Positions 51,207-60,326 of a DNA stretch of 64,000 nt are shown here, piece by piece. This stretch comes from an uncultured Lachnospiraceae bacterium (GTDB taxonomy: Bacteria; Bacillota; Clostridia; Lachnospirales; Lachnospiraceae), in the NCBI GenBank assembly GCA_910584965.1, contig CAJUDZ010000006.1, positions 1 to 64,000 of the forward strand, written 5' to 3'. The notes beneath the pieces were generated by a model. The model had not been told where the DNA came from. It saw only the letters and a list, made by a program, of their open reading frames with translations, and made no database searches. Positions within the stretch are counted from its first letter, which is position 1. Each line of letters starts with the position of its first letter. The translations under genes were made by a program, and so were the position numbers.

Positions 51207-52634
51207 ATGGTATACAAATGCAGTATCTGCGGGTATCTTTTTGATGAAGAAAAGGAAGGAAAGTCTTTTTTGGAATTAACGGAATGTCCGTTGTGCAAAC
51301 AGCCGGCTGAAAAACTGGAGCCGGTATTGCCGACGGGAGAAAAGGAATCGGAAAAGGTACCGGCAGATGCCGAAGAAAAAGCGGCCGGGGTGAATTCTTT
51401 AGAAGAACCGGATTTAAACTATCCGAAAGAAACGAGAAATACGGACAGCGGTTACCGGTACATGAAAGAAATCCATGAAATGGCAGTTACGGGAAAATCG
51501 GCCATTGAAGCGATGGGAACACAGATGAAGATGCCCGGATGGGACGATATTCTTGTGCTGGGAGCACAGCTGAACCCGATGCCCTTAGATGAGCATGCGG
51601 AAGTATCTTTACAGACGGTAATCGGTAAACAGGCGAAGAAACCGATGGTTCTGGATATGCCGGTTTATATCTCCCATATGTCGTTCGGCGCCCTTTCCAA
51701 AGAAATGAAAATTGCGCTGGCAAAGGGAAGCGCGATGGCGAAAACGGCGATGTGCAGCGGAGAAGGAGGCATTCTTCCGGAAGAAAAGAAAGCCTCGTAT
51801 AAATACATATTCGAGTATGTGCCCAATTTATACAGTGTAACGGATGAAAATTTGAAAACGGCCGACGCGGTTGAAATCAAGATCGGCCAGGGAACAAAGC
51901 CTGGTATGGGAGGCCATCTGCCGGGAAGCAAGGTAACGCCTGAAATTGCGGAAATCAGGAACAAACCGCTGGGAAAAGATGTGATAAGCCCGTCGAAGTT
52001 TCCGGGAATCGACACGAAAGAAGATCTGAAAAAGCTGGTGGACGAGCTGCGGGAACGAAGCGAAGGCCGCCCGATCGGAATTAAAATAGCGGCGGGAAGA
52101 ATTGAAAGGGATCTGGAATACTGCGTTTACGCGCAACCGGATTTTATTACGATTGACGGAAGAGGCGGAGCAACAGGAGCGTCTCCGGCGATCATACGCG
52201 ATTCTACAAGCGTTCCGACCGTTTATGCGCTTTTCCGGGCAAGAAAATATCTGAACAGCGTCGGTGCAAAGATCGATCTTGTCATCACCGGCGGGCTCAG
52301 GGTATCTTCGGATTTTGCCAAAGCGATTGCAATGGGAGCCGATGCGGTTGCGGTTGCGTCGGCAGCGATGGTTGCGGCCGCCTGCCAGCAGTATCGTATC
52401 TGCGGATCGGGAATGTGCCCGGTCGGCGCAGCGACACAGGATCCGGAACTGCGGAAAAGACTGCATGTGGACGCGTCGGCGCAGAGAGTAGCCAATTATC
52501 TGCGCTGTTCCGCGGAAGAGATGAGAACTTTTGCCAGAATAACGGGACATGATGACATCCATGATTTGTCGGTGGAAGACCTGTGTACGGTCAGCAGAGA
52601 AATAGCGGAATATACCGATATCGAACACGCATAA
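51207..52634 (+). CDS. Rubredoxin-like domain fused to glutamate-synthase FMN domain
   Basis: A 475-residue protein. Residues 1-35 form a rubredoxin-like metal site (Cys5, Cys8, Cys27, Cys30 in YKCSICG and ECPLCK). From about 110 on it is an archaeal-type glutamate synthase FMN barrel (GltB domain 2): SHMSFGALSKEMKIALAKG, CSGEGGILPEE, KIGQGTKPGMGGHLPG, FITIDGRGGATGASP, and a Cys-rich RICGSGMCPVGAATQ. It may make glutamate from glutamine or act as another FMN oxidoreductase with rubredoxin as the electron entry. It follows bcp by 25 bases and precedes a terminator. Confidence 0.85.
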   Translation: MVYKCSICGYLFDEEKEGKSFLELTECPLCKQPAEKLEPVLPTGEKESEKVPADAEEKAAGVNSLEEPDLNYPKETRNTDSGYRYMKEIHEMAVTGKSAIEAMGTQMKMPGWDDILVLGAQLNPMPLDEHAEVSLQTVIGKQAKKPMVLDMPVYISHMSFGALSKEMKIALAKGSAMAKTAMCSGEGGILPEEKKASYKYIFEYVPNLYSVTDENLKTADAVEIKIGQGTKPGMGGHLPGSKVTPEIAEIRNKPLGKDVISPSKFPGIDTKEDLKKLVDELRERSEGRPIGIKIAAGRIERDLEYCVYAQPDFITIDGRGGATGASPAIIRDSTSVPTVYALFRARKYLNSVGAKIDLVITGGLRVSSDFAKAIAMGADAVAVASAAMVAAACQQYRICGSGMCPVGAATQDPELRKRLHVDASAQRVANYLRCSAEEMRTFARITGHDDIHDLSVEDLCTVSREIAEYTDIEHA

Positions 52635-52660
52635 GTCAATACTGTTTACATATCAAAAAT

Positions 52661-52687
52661 CGTCGCCGTCAGGCGGCGGTTTTTTTG
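52661..52687 (+). terminator. Terminator of the redox operon
   Basis: CGCCG (52664-52668) pairs with CGGCG (52674-52678), followed by a run of seven T residues. It ends the unit before the chemoreceptor gene. Confidence 0.85.
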
Positions 52688-52807
52688 TGCAAATGATACC
52701 TTAAAATCTGCAATGTGTACCGGGACAACTCGCAGAACCTCACTTTTCTGATAAACTGATATCGAAATGCAATGAGACAAAAATATGTAGAAACGAGGTA
52801 CATAACC

Positions 52808-54808
52808 ATGAGAAGAACTATCAAGGGAAAGCTGACATCAAGCGTGATCTGCATGGTGGTAATAAGCATTCTGCTGACGACAGTGGGTATTGTTTTCGTG
52901 GCGGGAAAACGTCTGGTGTCGGACCAGACGGAAGCATTGCAGATTTATGCGGACAGGTATGCGGAAGAAATCAATACCTGGATTGAAAATGAAAAAATGC
53001 TGGCGCAGGGGGCTGCGGACTGTATTGAGGCTGCCAGGAATACGGACGGGGATTTTATTCAGTCTGTTATGGATACGTATGCGGAGGGCCGGGAGGAGCT
53101 TCTGAATCTGTACTGCGGAACGAAAGACAGTATATTTATACAGTCTAACAAGGAAGCGGAAATTCCCGAAGGATATGATCCCGTCCAGCGTGGATGGTAT
53201 CAGCAGGCTGCCGAAGCGGGAACGGTAATTGTGACGGATCCGTATTGGGACGTACTGACGAATCAGATGTGTACGACGGTAGCGGCCCCTGTATATATAG
53301 AAGGAGCGCTTGAGGCGGTAATCGGTCTGGATGTGACGCTTGGCACAGTAACCGATCTGACGGCAAGCATTGATTTTGCAGAGGGCGTGTACGGATTTCT
53401 GGCGGACAGCAGCGGCCAGTATGTGGCACATAAAAATAAAGACTTTGAACCTTCCGAGAACAATGCCGTTGCTGTGGCGGACATTATGCCCGGGCTCGCG
53501 GAATTGATCAGCGGCAAAGACAGCCGGGTAACGGAACTGACCGACTATGACGGAAGCCGCTGTTATTTTGCGGCGGCGGATATCGAAGGAAGCCGCTGGA
53601 AGATAGGCGTGGTGGTACCGACTGCCAATGTCAGGAGCTCTCTTGTTGTTATGGTCGGCGTTGCGGTTATGATTGCACTTCTGATTACGGTGCTCGTGGC
53701 AGTTACAATGGCGGGACTGATCGGGAAAACGTTAGAGCCGGTACAGATGCTGAAACAGTTTGCTTCCGGAGACTTTTCGGAGAACGTAGTCAGCGAAAAA
53801 GGTATACCAAGAGAATATAAAGACGAGACCGAACAGATCAGAACGGCGACAACAGAGGTGAAGCAGCAGATTCGCGGAATCATTCTGAATACCAAACAGG
53901 AGGCGGGCAGCATCGGCACGATAGCGGAAGGAACTTCTGCCAAAATGACGGTGCTGACAAAGGATATTTCCGAAATTGCGGATTCCACGGTTCATGTGCT
54001 GAATCAGACGACCGAAGCCGAAGAACTGGCCGAAAAGATAAAAAGTACCGGTCAGGAATTATGCGAGGCCGTCGATGCGGTAGCCAGAAAAGCAGGGGAA
54101 GCGGCCAGACAGTCAGGCGATATTATGGAGCGGGCAGGAAAACAGCATGAAACTTCCCAGGCATCCAGCAAAGAAGCGGTCCTTCTTTATCAGGAAACAA
54201 AGGGGGAACTGGAACAGGCGATAGAGGACAGCCAGAAAGTACGGGAAATCGATACGCTGACGGAAGAGATCCTGTCAATCAGTTCACAGACAAATCTGCT
54301 GGCCTTAAACGCTTCGATCGAAGCGGCAAGGGCCGGAGACGCGGGAAAAGGCTTTGCAGTCGTTGCGGATGAGATACGCCAGCTCGCAGATCATTCCAAA
54401 GTGGCGGTAGATAAGATTCGCAAGGTTACGGAGGGCGTTGTGCGGAATGTGTCCTTTTTATCCCAGAGTTCCGTGCGTCTGCTGACATTTATGAATGACA
54501 GGGTTATGACGGATTATCAGAGTATGACGCAGCTGGCGGAGATGTATGAAAAGGATGCGGCATTTTACAGCAGCATTTCCGGAGATCTGGGATCGGCTTC
54601 TGCGGAAATGAGCGTTGGCATAGCGGGAATCAATGAATCTGTTCTGGAAGTTGCAAAACTGATAGGAACGATTGCGGAATATATGCGGATTATGAGACAG
54701 TCTGCGGAAAATTCCGACGAAAATTCAAAAGCCGTTCTTTCTCAGATGGAGGAATTGTTCAGGCTGAGCGAACTTCTGAATCAGACGGTGGCGTCTTTTA
54801 AAGTATAG
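52808..54808 (+). CDS. Methyl-accepting chemotaxis protein
   Basis: A 666-residue chemoreceptor. Segment 1 is about 11-32, an outside double-Cache-like sensor follows (WYQQAAEAGTVIVTDPYWDVLT, GVYGFLADSSGQYVAHKN), segment 2 is about 277-303, then a HAMP-like linker and the long helical signalling part. The hairpin tip region includes QTNLLALNASIEAARAGDAG. Such sensors often bind amino or organic acids. GAGGT is ten bases before ATG 52808. No che genes are in the window. It begins a signalling cluster with the cyclase 33 bases downstream. Confidence 0.9.
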   Translation: MRRTIKGKLTSSVICMVVISILLTTVGIVFVAGKRLVSDQTEALQIYADRYAEEINTWIENEKMLAQGAADCIEAARNTDGDFIQSVMDTYAEGREELLNLYCGTKDSIFIQSNKEAEIPEGYDPVQRGWYQQAAEAGTVIVTDPYWDVLTNQMCTTVAAPVYIEGALEAVIGLDVTLGTVTDLTASIDFAEGVYGFLADSSGQYVAHKNKDFEPSENNAVAVADIMPGLAELISGKDSRVTELTDYDGSRCYFAAADIEGSRWKIGVVVPTANVRSSLVVMVGVAVMIALLITVLVAVTMAGLIGKTLEPVQMLKQFASGDFSENVVSEKGIPREYKDETEQIRTATTEVKQQIRGIILNTKQEAGSIGTIAEGTSAKMTVLTKDISEIADSTVHVLNQTTEAEELAEKIKSTGQELCEAVDAVARKAGEAARQSGDIMERAGKQHETSQASSKEAVLLYQETKGELEQAIEDSQKVREIDTLTEEILSISSQTNLLALNASIEAARAGDAGKGFAVVADEIRQLADHSKVAVDKIRKVTEGVVRNVSFLSQSSVRLLTFMNDRVMTDYQSMTQLAEMYEKDAAFYSSISGDLGSASAEMSVGIAGINESVLEVAKLIGTIAEYMRIMRQSAENSDENSKAVLSQMEELFRLSELLNQTVASFKV

Positions 54809-54841
54809 TCCGGCATATGGGCGGATAAAATGGAGGAAATT

Positions 54842-56221
54842 ATGAAAAAAGAAGATTTGGAGGCGAATCCCGCGGAGTATCTGTGGAAGTTTTACGAGAG
54901 GATGCAGGAAAGCGTCTGCGTAGTGGATATGGAAAGCCATGAGCTTGTATATGCTAACCGATATGCGAGAAAGATATACGGAATTGAATTAAGGGAGGAC
55001 ATCGGGGCGAAAAAATGTTATGAATTGTTAAGAGGAAGTTCTCTGCCCTGTACGGGCTGCAATCAAAAAAAACTGGAGCCGGGTTTCTTTGTGGAAGAAG
55101 TGCGCTATAATCCGGTAATTAAAAAGCAGCAGGCCTTAAAAGAAACGGTAATAGAGGAGAACGGGAGGCGGTACCGGTTTGAGCTCGGAGTGGATTTAAG
55201 CGCGTGGGAGCAGCAGAACAGAGGATATGAAGATAACGAAACGATGATCAACGAAGGACTCAGAATCGCCATGATGGCTTCCGCGCCGGAAGAGTCCGTT
55301 GCCGCGTTATTAGAATACCTCGGCCAGTCATTGGGCAGCGACAGGGTCTATATTTTTGAAGAAACGGAAACGGGAACTTTCCGAAATACATATGAATGGT
55401 GTGCGGACGGCGTCACGCCGGAAAAGGAAAATCTGCAAAATGTATCTTTCCAGGTGGTAAGTCTCTGGTACCAGAAATTTCTCCGTGATGAAAACGTTAT
55501 TATTAAAAATCTGGAAAGCATACGGAAAACGGACGGGGCGGTCTATAATTATCTGGAGCCGCAGAGGATACACTCGCTTGTGGCAAGCCCGCTTGTCAGG
55601 GAAGGAAAAATTATCGGGTTTTACGGTGTGGATAACCCGCCGGAAAAGTTTTTGGAGCATATTACGACGCTGCTCAGGATTCTGGGACATTTCATTGTTA
55701 CCCTTTTGAACAGAAGGAATCATATGCGGCGCCTGGAGGAATTATGTTTTCAGGATCAGCTGACCGGAATAGGAAACAGACATGCCATGAATGAATATGT
55801 AGGAATGATGCGTTCGGGAAAAAGCATTGGGATTCTGTACTGCGATGTAATGGGTCTAAAGAGAGTAAACGATCAAAAAGGCCACCGGGAAGGCGACAAG
55901 CTGCTGATTCGGGTGGGTGAATGCCTGAAAAAAGTTTTCAAAGATCATGCAATGTTTCGCATCGGAGGCGACGAGTTCCTCGTTTTGTGTGAAGGAATCG
56001 GGGAAGAAGAGCTGAATGGCATGGTGAATCTGTTAAATGATGAAATGTGCAGTCATAATTCCCATATGGCGGTTGGCTGCGTATGGCGTGCAGATAATGA
56101 TGAGAATATCGATCAGCTTCTGAAAGAGGCCGATGAGCGGATGTATGAGGATAAAAGAATCAGATATGAAAAAGAAAACAGAAACGTTTCTCAAAATACG
56201 GTAAATAACATATATCAATAG
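54842..56221 (+). CDS. PAS-GAF diguanylate cyclase
   Basis: A 459-residue cytoplasmic protein. A PAS domain (about 15-110) has a CxxC (LPCTGCNQ); a GAF-like domain spans about 140-290 (VAALLEYLGQSLGSDRVYIFEE, VASPLVREGKIIGFYGVDNP). The GGDEF domain has RIGGDEFLVL with the motif at 375-379. It makes cyclic di-GMP from GTP. The residues five before the motif read FKDH, not RxxD, so the usual product-inhibition site is absent. ATG 54842 follows TGGAGG; the in-frame ATG at 54830 lies before that site. Confidence 0.9.
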   Translation: MKKEDLEANPAEYLWKFYERMQESVCVVDMESHELVYANRYARKIYGIELREDIGAKKCYELLRGSSLPCTGCNQKKLEPGFFVEEVRYNPVIKKQQALKETVIEENGRRYRFELGVDLSAWEQQNRGYEDNETMINEGLRIAMMASAPEESVAALLEYLGQSLGSDRVYIFEETETGTFRNTYEWCADGVTPEKENLQNVSFQVVSLWYQKFLRDENVIIKNLESIRKTDGAVYNYLEPQRIHSLVASPLVREGKIIGFYGVDNPPEKFLEHITTLLRILGHFIVTLLNRRNHMRRLEELCFQDQLTGIGNRHAMNEYVGMMRSGKSIGILYCDVMGLKRVNDQKGHREGDKLLIRVGECLKKVFKDHAMFRIGGDEFLVLCEGIGEEELNGMVNLLNDEMCSHNSHMAVGCVWRADNDENIDQLLKEADERMYEDKRIRYEKENRNVSQNTVNNIYQ

Positions 56222-56247
56222 AAATAGGAGAAGGGGTGTATTATTAA

Positions 56248-56655
56248 ATGAAAGAATTGATGCTCGATGCGTCGGTTGAAAACATTCCGGTTGTGACCGA
56301 CTTTGTGGATGAGCAGTTGAAAGAGTACGGGTGTCCGATGGAGGTACGGAGGCAGATTCATATTGCGATTGATGAATTATTCGGGAATATTGCGCATTAT
56401 GCTTATCAGCCGGATGTCGGGCCGGCTGTTGTCAGGATGGAAGTAACGGAAGACCCGCTGACGGCAGTTCTGACCTTTACCGACAGAGGGGTGCCTTATA
56501 ATCCCCTGAAAGCGTCCGGGCCCGATACAACGCTTTTGGCAGAAGAGCGGCCGGCCGGCGGTCTCGGCATTTATATGGTTAAAAAAAGTATGGATGAAGT
56601 AACCTATGAATACCGGGGCGGAAAAAATATTTTAAAAATCAAAAAAAGGATGTAG
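56248..56655 (+). CDS. Anti-sigma-factor-type ATP-binding protein
   Basis: A 135-residue HATPase domain protein of the RsbW/SpoIIAB kind. The N box is HIAIDELFGNIAHYAY, the G1 box FTDRGVPYNPL, and GGLGIYMVKKSMDEVTYEY closes the ATP lid. Such kinases phosphorylate a STAS anti-antagonist or bind a sigma factor. No STAS or PP2C gene is adjacent. It directly follows the cyclase (27 bases), which suggests a shared signalling output. AGGAGAAGGGG lies before the ATG. Confidence 0.87.
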   Translation: MKELMLDASVENIPVVTDFVDEQLKEYGCPMEVRRQIHIAIDELFGNIAHYAYQPDVGPAVVRMEVTEDPLTAVLTFTDRGVPYNPLKASGPDTTLLAEERPAGGLGIYMVKKSMDEVTYEYRGGKNILKIKKRM

Positions 56656-56797
56656 AGAATGAGCGAAAGCAGAAAATGCAAGGGCGCAAAATAGATGAAA
56701 AATGATAATCTGCAATTTCATAAAATCCAGCTTGTTTAGAAGATTACAATGACAGTATAATAATACAGAAAACCATAGCACCGAACGGAGAGTGGGC

Positions 56798-57529
56798 ATG
56801 TATTTAGTTGCGCTTTGTGATGACGAAAAAGCAGAAATGGAAAAAATAGAAACTTTGTTGGAGCGCTATCGGGAGCGTCATGACGATTGCGGCTTTCAAA
56901 TCGATTGCTTCGAGAACGTGAACGAACTTTTGATTAAAATGGAAGAAAGCGGGTATATGCCCGATATCCTTCTGATGGATATTTATATGCCGGGTAAACT
57001 CGGAATTGAAGCCGCACAGGAAATCCGGGAAATGGGAAACAGCTGCCGCATTATTTTTCTGACTTCTTCGACAGAATATGCGCTTGAAGCCTATCGGGTG
57101 GATGCGACGCAATATCTGATTAAGCCTATTTCGGAAACAGAGCTGTTTCCGGTGTTGGAAAAAACCTTTAAGGCGATGGACCGGGAACAGCAAAAGCATC
57201 TGCTTTTGCGGATTGACGGCAGTATCCGGAGAATCGCCCTGCGCGATATCCTGTACTGTGAAGCGCAGAAAAAAAGTCAGTGCATCTGTTTGACGGAAAA
57301 TCGTTATCTGCAGCTGCGGCTGACGATGGGAAGACTGCAGGAAATGCTTGCCGGCCATGAAGAATTTGTCAGAGTCGGAATCGCCTATATTATTAATCTG
57401 GAGCATGTGGAAAGCTTAAATACACAACTGTTACAGATGGACAACGGGGCGGAGATTTATCTGCCGAGAGGGTCTTATCAGCCGCTGCGGGAACTGTATT
57501 TCAATTATTACTGCGGGGAGGATGAGTGA
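56798..57529 (+). CDS. LytTR-family response regulator
   Basis: A 243-residue AgrA/LytR-like regulator. Receiver: Asp8, Asp9 and phosphoacceptor Asp61 (LLMDIYMPGK), Thr-Ser in FLTSSTEYA and Lys in QYLIKP. The LytTR DNA-binding part begins about 140 (LLRIDGSIRRIALRDILYCEAQ) and ends with FVRVGIAYIINLEHVESL and the YLPRGSYQPLRE basic stretch. It would bind direct repeats near promoters. No histidine kinase is next to it. ATG 56798 has CGGAG seven bases upstream. Confidence 0.92.
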   Translation: MYLVALCDDEKAEMEKIETLLERYRERHDDCGFQIDCFENVNELLIKMEESGYMPDILLMDIYMPGKLGIEAAQEIREMGNSCRIIFLTSSTEYALEAYRVDATQYLIKPISETELFPVLEKTFKAMDREQQKHLLLRIDGSIRRIALRDILYCEAQKKSQCICLTENRYLQLRLTMGRLQEMLAGHEEFVRVGIAYIINLEHVESLNTQLLQMDNGAEIYLPRGSYQPLRELYFNYYCGEDE

Positions 57530-57579
57530 CGGAAAAAGCATTTGATCATATCACAGACCGGTGCCGTAACGACATGTTT

Positions 57580-57628
57580 GCGCCTGTTATATTTTCGGGA
57601 AATGAGATGTTGAAAATATAACGGGCGC
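57580..57628 (+). other. Long near-perfect hairpin
   Basis: A 17-base arm (57580-57596, GCGCCTGTTATATTTTC) pairs with 57612-57628 with one G-T pair across a 15-base loop. There is no T run. It stands between the LytTR gene and the DUF3737 gene and could be a transcript end, an RNA regulator or a protein-binding palindrome. Confidence 0.55.
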
Positions 57629-57698
57629 ATATTATAATAATTGGAAGTTTTTAACTTTGGCATAAACCGGCCCCGGAAGCAGAAGGAGAATTGATATT

Positions 57699-58586
57699 AT
57701 GAATCATTTTGATAAACTCATCGAAAACAGACAGTTCGACGAAGAACGTGCGCTGTATCATTTACAGGACGGCCGGGTCAGCAGATGTATTTTTGCGGGA
57801 CCGGCGGACGGAGAATCCGTTTTAAAGGAATCACGGAATATTGCCGTGGACGGATGCCGTTTTTCCCTTCGATATCCGTTATGGCATGTGAAGAAATTTT
57901 CTCTTATGGATTCGACGATGGATGAGCTGACAAGAGCGGCTGTCTGGTATGCGGAGGACGGAGAAATTATAAACAGCCGGTTGCATGGTATCAAGGCTGT
58001 CCGGGAATGCGTAAACATCCGTCTTTTCGGGTGCGATATCGATTCTCAGGAATTTGGCTGGAAGAGCGCGGGCATTACGATGGAAAACAGCAGCGTAAAT
58101 GCGGAATATCTTTTTTTCGACAGCAGAGATGTTGAGCTGACGGATGTTGTCATGAAGGGAAAATATTCTTTTCAGTATATGGAGAATCTTGTGATTGAGA
58201 ATTGCACGCTGGATACGAAAGACGCATTCTGGCACAGCAAAAATGTCACCGTAAAGAACAGCCTCGTAAAGGGAGAATATCTTGGCTGGTTTTCGGACGG
58301 CCTGACGTTAATCGACTGTAAAATCATCGGGACGCAGCCGCTCTGCTATTGCAAAAACCTGAAGCTGATCAACTGTACAATGGAAGGAACGGATCTGGCT
58401 TTCGAGTATTCGGACGTGGAGGCGGATATCTTCGGAAATGTGCTGTCGGTTAAGAATCCGAAATCGGGAAGAATCGTTCTGGACAGTGTGGATGAAGTGA
58501 TCATGGAAGATGCGGCGATGGAATGCAGCGGAGAAGTGGTTGTGCGCATTGGCGGAGTAAGAAATACGGATGCAGCGGGAGAATAA
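57699..58586 (+). CDS. DUF3737 family protein
   Basis: A 295-residue protein made of repeated short beta units with patterns such as NSRLHGIKAVRECVNIRLFGCDI, VIENCTLDTKDAFWHSKNVTVKNS and LTLIDCKIIGTQPLCYCKNLKLINCT, as expected for a right-handed parallel beta-helix. It matches the DUF3737 family by this pattern. The function is unknown; no signal peptide is present. AGAAGGAG lies before the ATG. It is convergent with glnA. Confidence 0.85.
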   Translation: MNHFDKLIENRQFDEERALYHLQDGRVSRCIFAGPADGESVLKESRNIAVDGCRFSLRYPLWHVKKFSLMDSTMDELTRAAVWYAEDGEIINSRLHGIKAVRECVNIRLFGCDIDSQEFGWKSAGITMENSSVNAEYLFFDSRDVELTDVVMKGKYSFQYMENLVIENCTLDTKDAFWHSKNVTVKNSLVKGEYLGWFSDGLTLIDCKIIGTQPLCYCKNLKLINCTMEGTDLAFEYSDVEADIFGNVLSVKNPKSGRIVLDSVDEVIMEDAAMECSGEVVVRIGGVRNTDAAGE

Positions 58587-58587
58587 A

Positions 58588-58624
58588 AAACGCCGCCGGT
58601 CAGATCAGGCCGACGGCATTTTTC
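58588..58624. terminator. Two-way terminator between DUF3737 gene and glnA
   Basis: GCCGCCGG pairs with CCGACGGC with one mismatch; AAAAAA precedes it and ATTTTT follows. It can serve the converging genes on both strands. Confidence 0.75.
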
Positions 58625-58643
58625 GATTATTAAGCATGTATGA

Positions 58644-60074
58644 TTATAAATCGTAGTAAGCCTTAAATTCCGCGGGATTCGGAATCTGTTCCATTTTCTT
58701 CAGCTCCGCGCGCTTGCGGGCTGTCCAGACATCGATCAGGCGCTGCGGGAAAACGCCGCCTTTCGTCAGATAATCGTGGTCCGCTTCCAGCGCATCCAGC
58801 GCTTCGCCCAATGATTTTGGAAGACCTTTGATTTTCTTCTGTTCTTCTTCGGACAGTGTATAGAGATTGAAATCATAAGGCCCCCAGCCGTTTTCGGCCG
58901 GATCGATCTGATTTTCGATACCGTCCAGACCGGCCATCAGGATTGCCGCATAAGCGTAGTACGGATTAGCGGTCGCATCGGGATTGCGCAGTTCGAATCT
59001 CTTTGCTTCCGGGGATTTGGCATAAGCCGGGATACGGATAACGGCGCTGCGGTTTGAAGTTGCGTAACCGATCGTGACGGGCGCTTCGTATCCGGGCACG
59101 AGCCGTTTGAAGGAATTGGTGGACGGATTGGTAAACGCGCATAACGATGCGATGTGTTTTAACAGGCCGCCGATAAAGTAATGAGCGGTGCGGCTGAGAC
59201 CGGAATAGCCGTTTTCGTCATAGAACAGCGGTTTTCCGTCTTTCATGAGAAGCATATGCACATGCAGGCCGCTTCCAGCTTCCTGGTAGATCGGTTTCGG
59301 CATAAAGGTTGCGGTTTTTCCTTCCTGCGCCGCCATGTTTTTGATGATATATTTGATAATCATTGTATTGTCGGCCATAGCGGGCATGTCCGCCAGCTCT
59401 ACTTCGATTTCCATCTGGCCGGGGCCGCCCACTTCGTGGTGATGATATTTGACTTTGATGCCCCAGTCTTCCATCGCCATGCACATGCGGCTGCGCAGAT
59501 CATATCCGACATCCTGCGGCGCCGCAATATGGTAGCCGCCCTTCGCCGGGACTTCATAACCATTGTTGCCGGGTAATTCAAGGCTGCAGTTCCAGTCCGC
59601 CTGCCTTGTGTCGACCCAGTAACCGCATCTGCGCGGCGTTACCTCAAAGCGGGCCCTGTCTAACAGGTAAAATTCAAATTCCGGCCCGATAATCATCCTG
59701 TCCGCGATACCGCTTTCTTTCATGTACTCTACCGCGCGCAGGCTTACGTTTTTCGGATACTGATCGAACGGTTTATTTTCGCCTTTTCCGATCGTGCAGA
59801 CATTACCGCACATCGTCAGCGTGGGCACTTCCGCAAAGGGATCCACATAGGCGGTATCCGGATCCGGTAAAAATACCATGTCGCTTTTTTCGATCGGCGC
59901 GTATCCGTAATTGGAACCGTCAAAGCCGATGCCGTAAGTAAAAGTATCCTCTCCGAAACGTTCTACCGGAATCGTAATATGACGCCAGCGGCCGTCAATA
60001 TCCGTCATTTTAAAATCGATCATGCGGATATTTTTTTCTTCACATAACTTTCTGATTTCTTTAATCTGGTTCAT
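58644..60074 (-). CDS. glnA: Glutamine synthetase, type I
   Basis: A 476-residue enzyme that joins ammonia to glutamate using ATP. MIGPEFEFYL, GPGQMEIEVELADMPAMADN, GSGLHVHMLLMKDGKPLF, RLVPGYEAPVTIGYATSNRSAVIRIP and KRFELRNPDATANPYYAYAAILMAGLDG are all present. The minus-strand ATG at 60074 follows AGAGGGG; a longer frame up to 60128 has no ribosome site. It is the only minus-strand gene. It is a GSI-alpha-like form without an evident adenylylation Tyr signature. Relation to the DUF1538/PII-like genes on the other side is possible. Confidence 0.93.
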   Translation of the reverse strand: MNQIKEIRKLCEEKNIRMIDFKMTDIDGRWRHITIPVERFGEDTFTYGIGFDGSNYGYAPIEKSDMVFLPDPDTAYVDPFAEVPTLTMCGNVCTIGKGENKPFDQYPKNVSLRAVEYMKESGIADRMIIGPEFEFYLLDRARFEVTPRRCGYWVDTRQADWNCSLELPGNNGYEVPAKGGYHIAAPQDVGYDLRSRMCMAMEDWGIKVKYHHHEVGGPGQMEIEVELADMPAMADNTMIIKYIIKNMAAQEGKTATFMPKPIYQEAGSGLHVHMLLMKDGKPLFYDENGYSGLSRTAHYFIGGLLKHIASLCAFTNPSTNSFKRLVPGYEAPVTIGYATSNRSAVIRIPAYAKSPEAKRFELRNPDATANPYYAYAAILMAGLDGIENQIDPAENGWGPYDFNLYTLSEEEQKKIKGLPKSLGEALDALEADHDYLTKGGVFPQRLIDVWTARKRAELKKMEQIPNPAEFKAYYDL

Positions 60075-60106
60075 TTCTAACCCCTCTTTCTGTTCGCATA
60101 AAATGC

Positions 60107-60127
60107 TGCAGCTCTTCCACAGCTGCA
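60107..60127 (-). promoter_or_regulatory. Hairpin in glnA leader
   Basis: TGCAGCT and AGCTGCA form a seven-pair stem with a seven-base loop, 33 bases upstream of the glnA start. It may be a protein-binding palindrome or a leader hairpin. I see no convincing promoter in the rest of this gap. Confidence 0.35.
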
Positions 60128-60180
60128 ACTATCTCAAGTATAGCACAGAGAGCGGAATCTGTACTATATTTTTCTTGTTT

Positions 60181-60243
60181 TCAACCGCGAATTTGTGCCT
60201 GCGGCTCAAAGTTCGCGAGTTGAGAGAAAGGCATGGATATTAG
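60181..60243 (+). repeat. Hairpin plus shared 22-base tail, copy 2
   Basis: TCAACCGCGAA (60181-60191) pairs with TTCGCGAGTTGA (60212-60223) with one bulge, extended by TTTG/CAAA inside. The tail TGAGAGAAAGGCATGG (60221-60236) and TATTAG (60238-60243) equals that at 6463-6485 except one base. Here the ATG in the tail opens only a 10-codon frame. Confidence 0.55.
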
Positions 60244-60326
60244 CACAAAATTAACAGGAGAATAAGCTATCCGGGAGGGGAATTTTATGATACAATACGG
60301 ATGTATAATATAAGGGGTGATGTGAT

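Noticed and set aside
52702..52726. Sigma-D-like promoter for the chemoreceptor (TAAA, 14 bases, CCGGGAC)
   Set aside because: The second box fits the CCGATAT consensus poorly.
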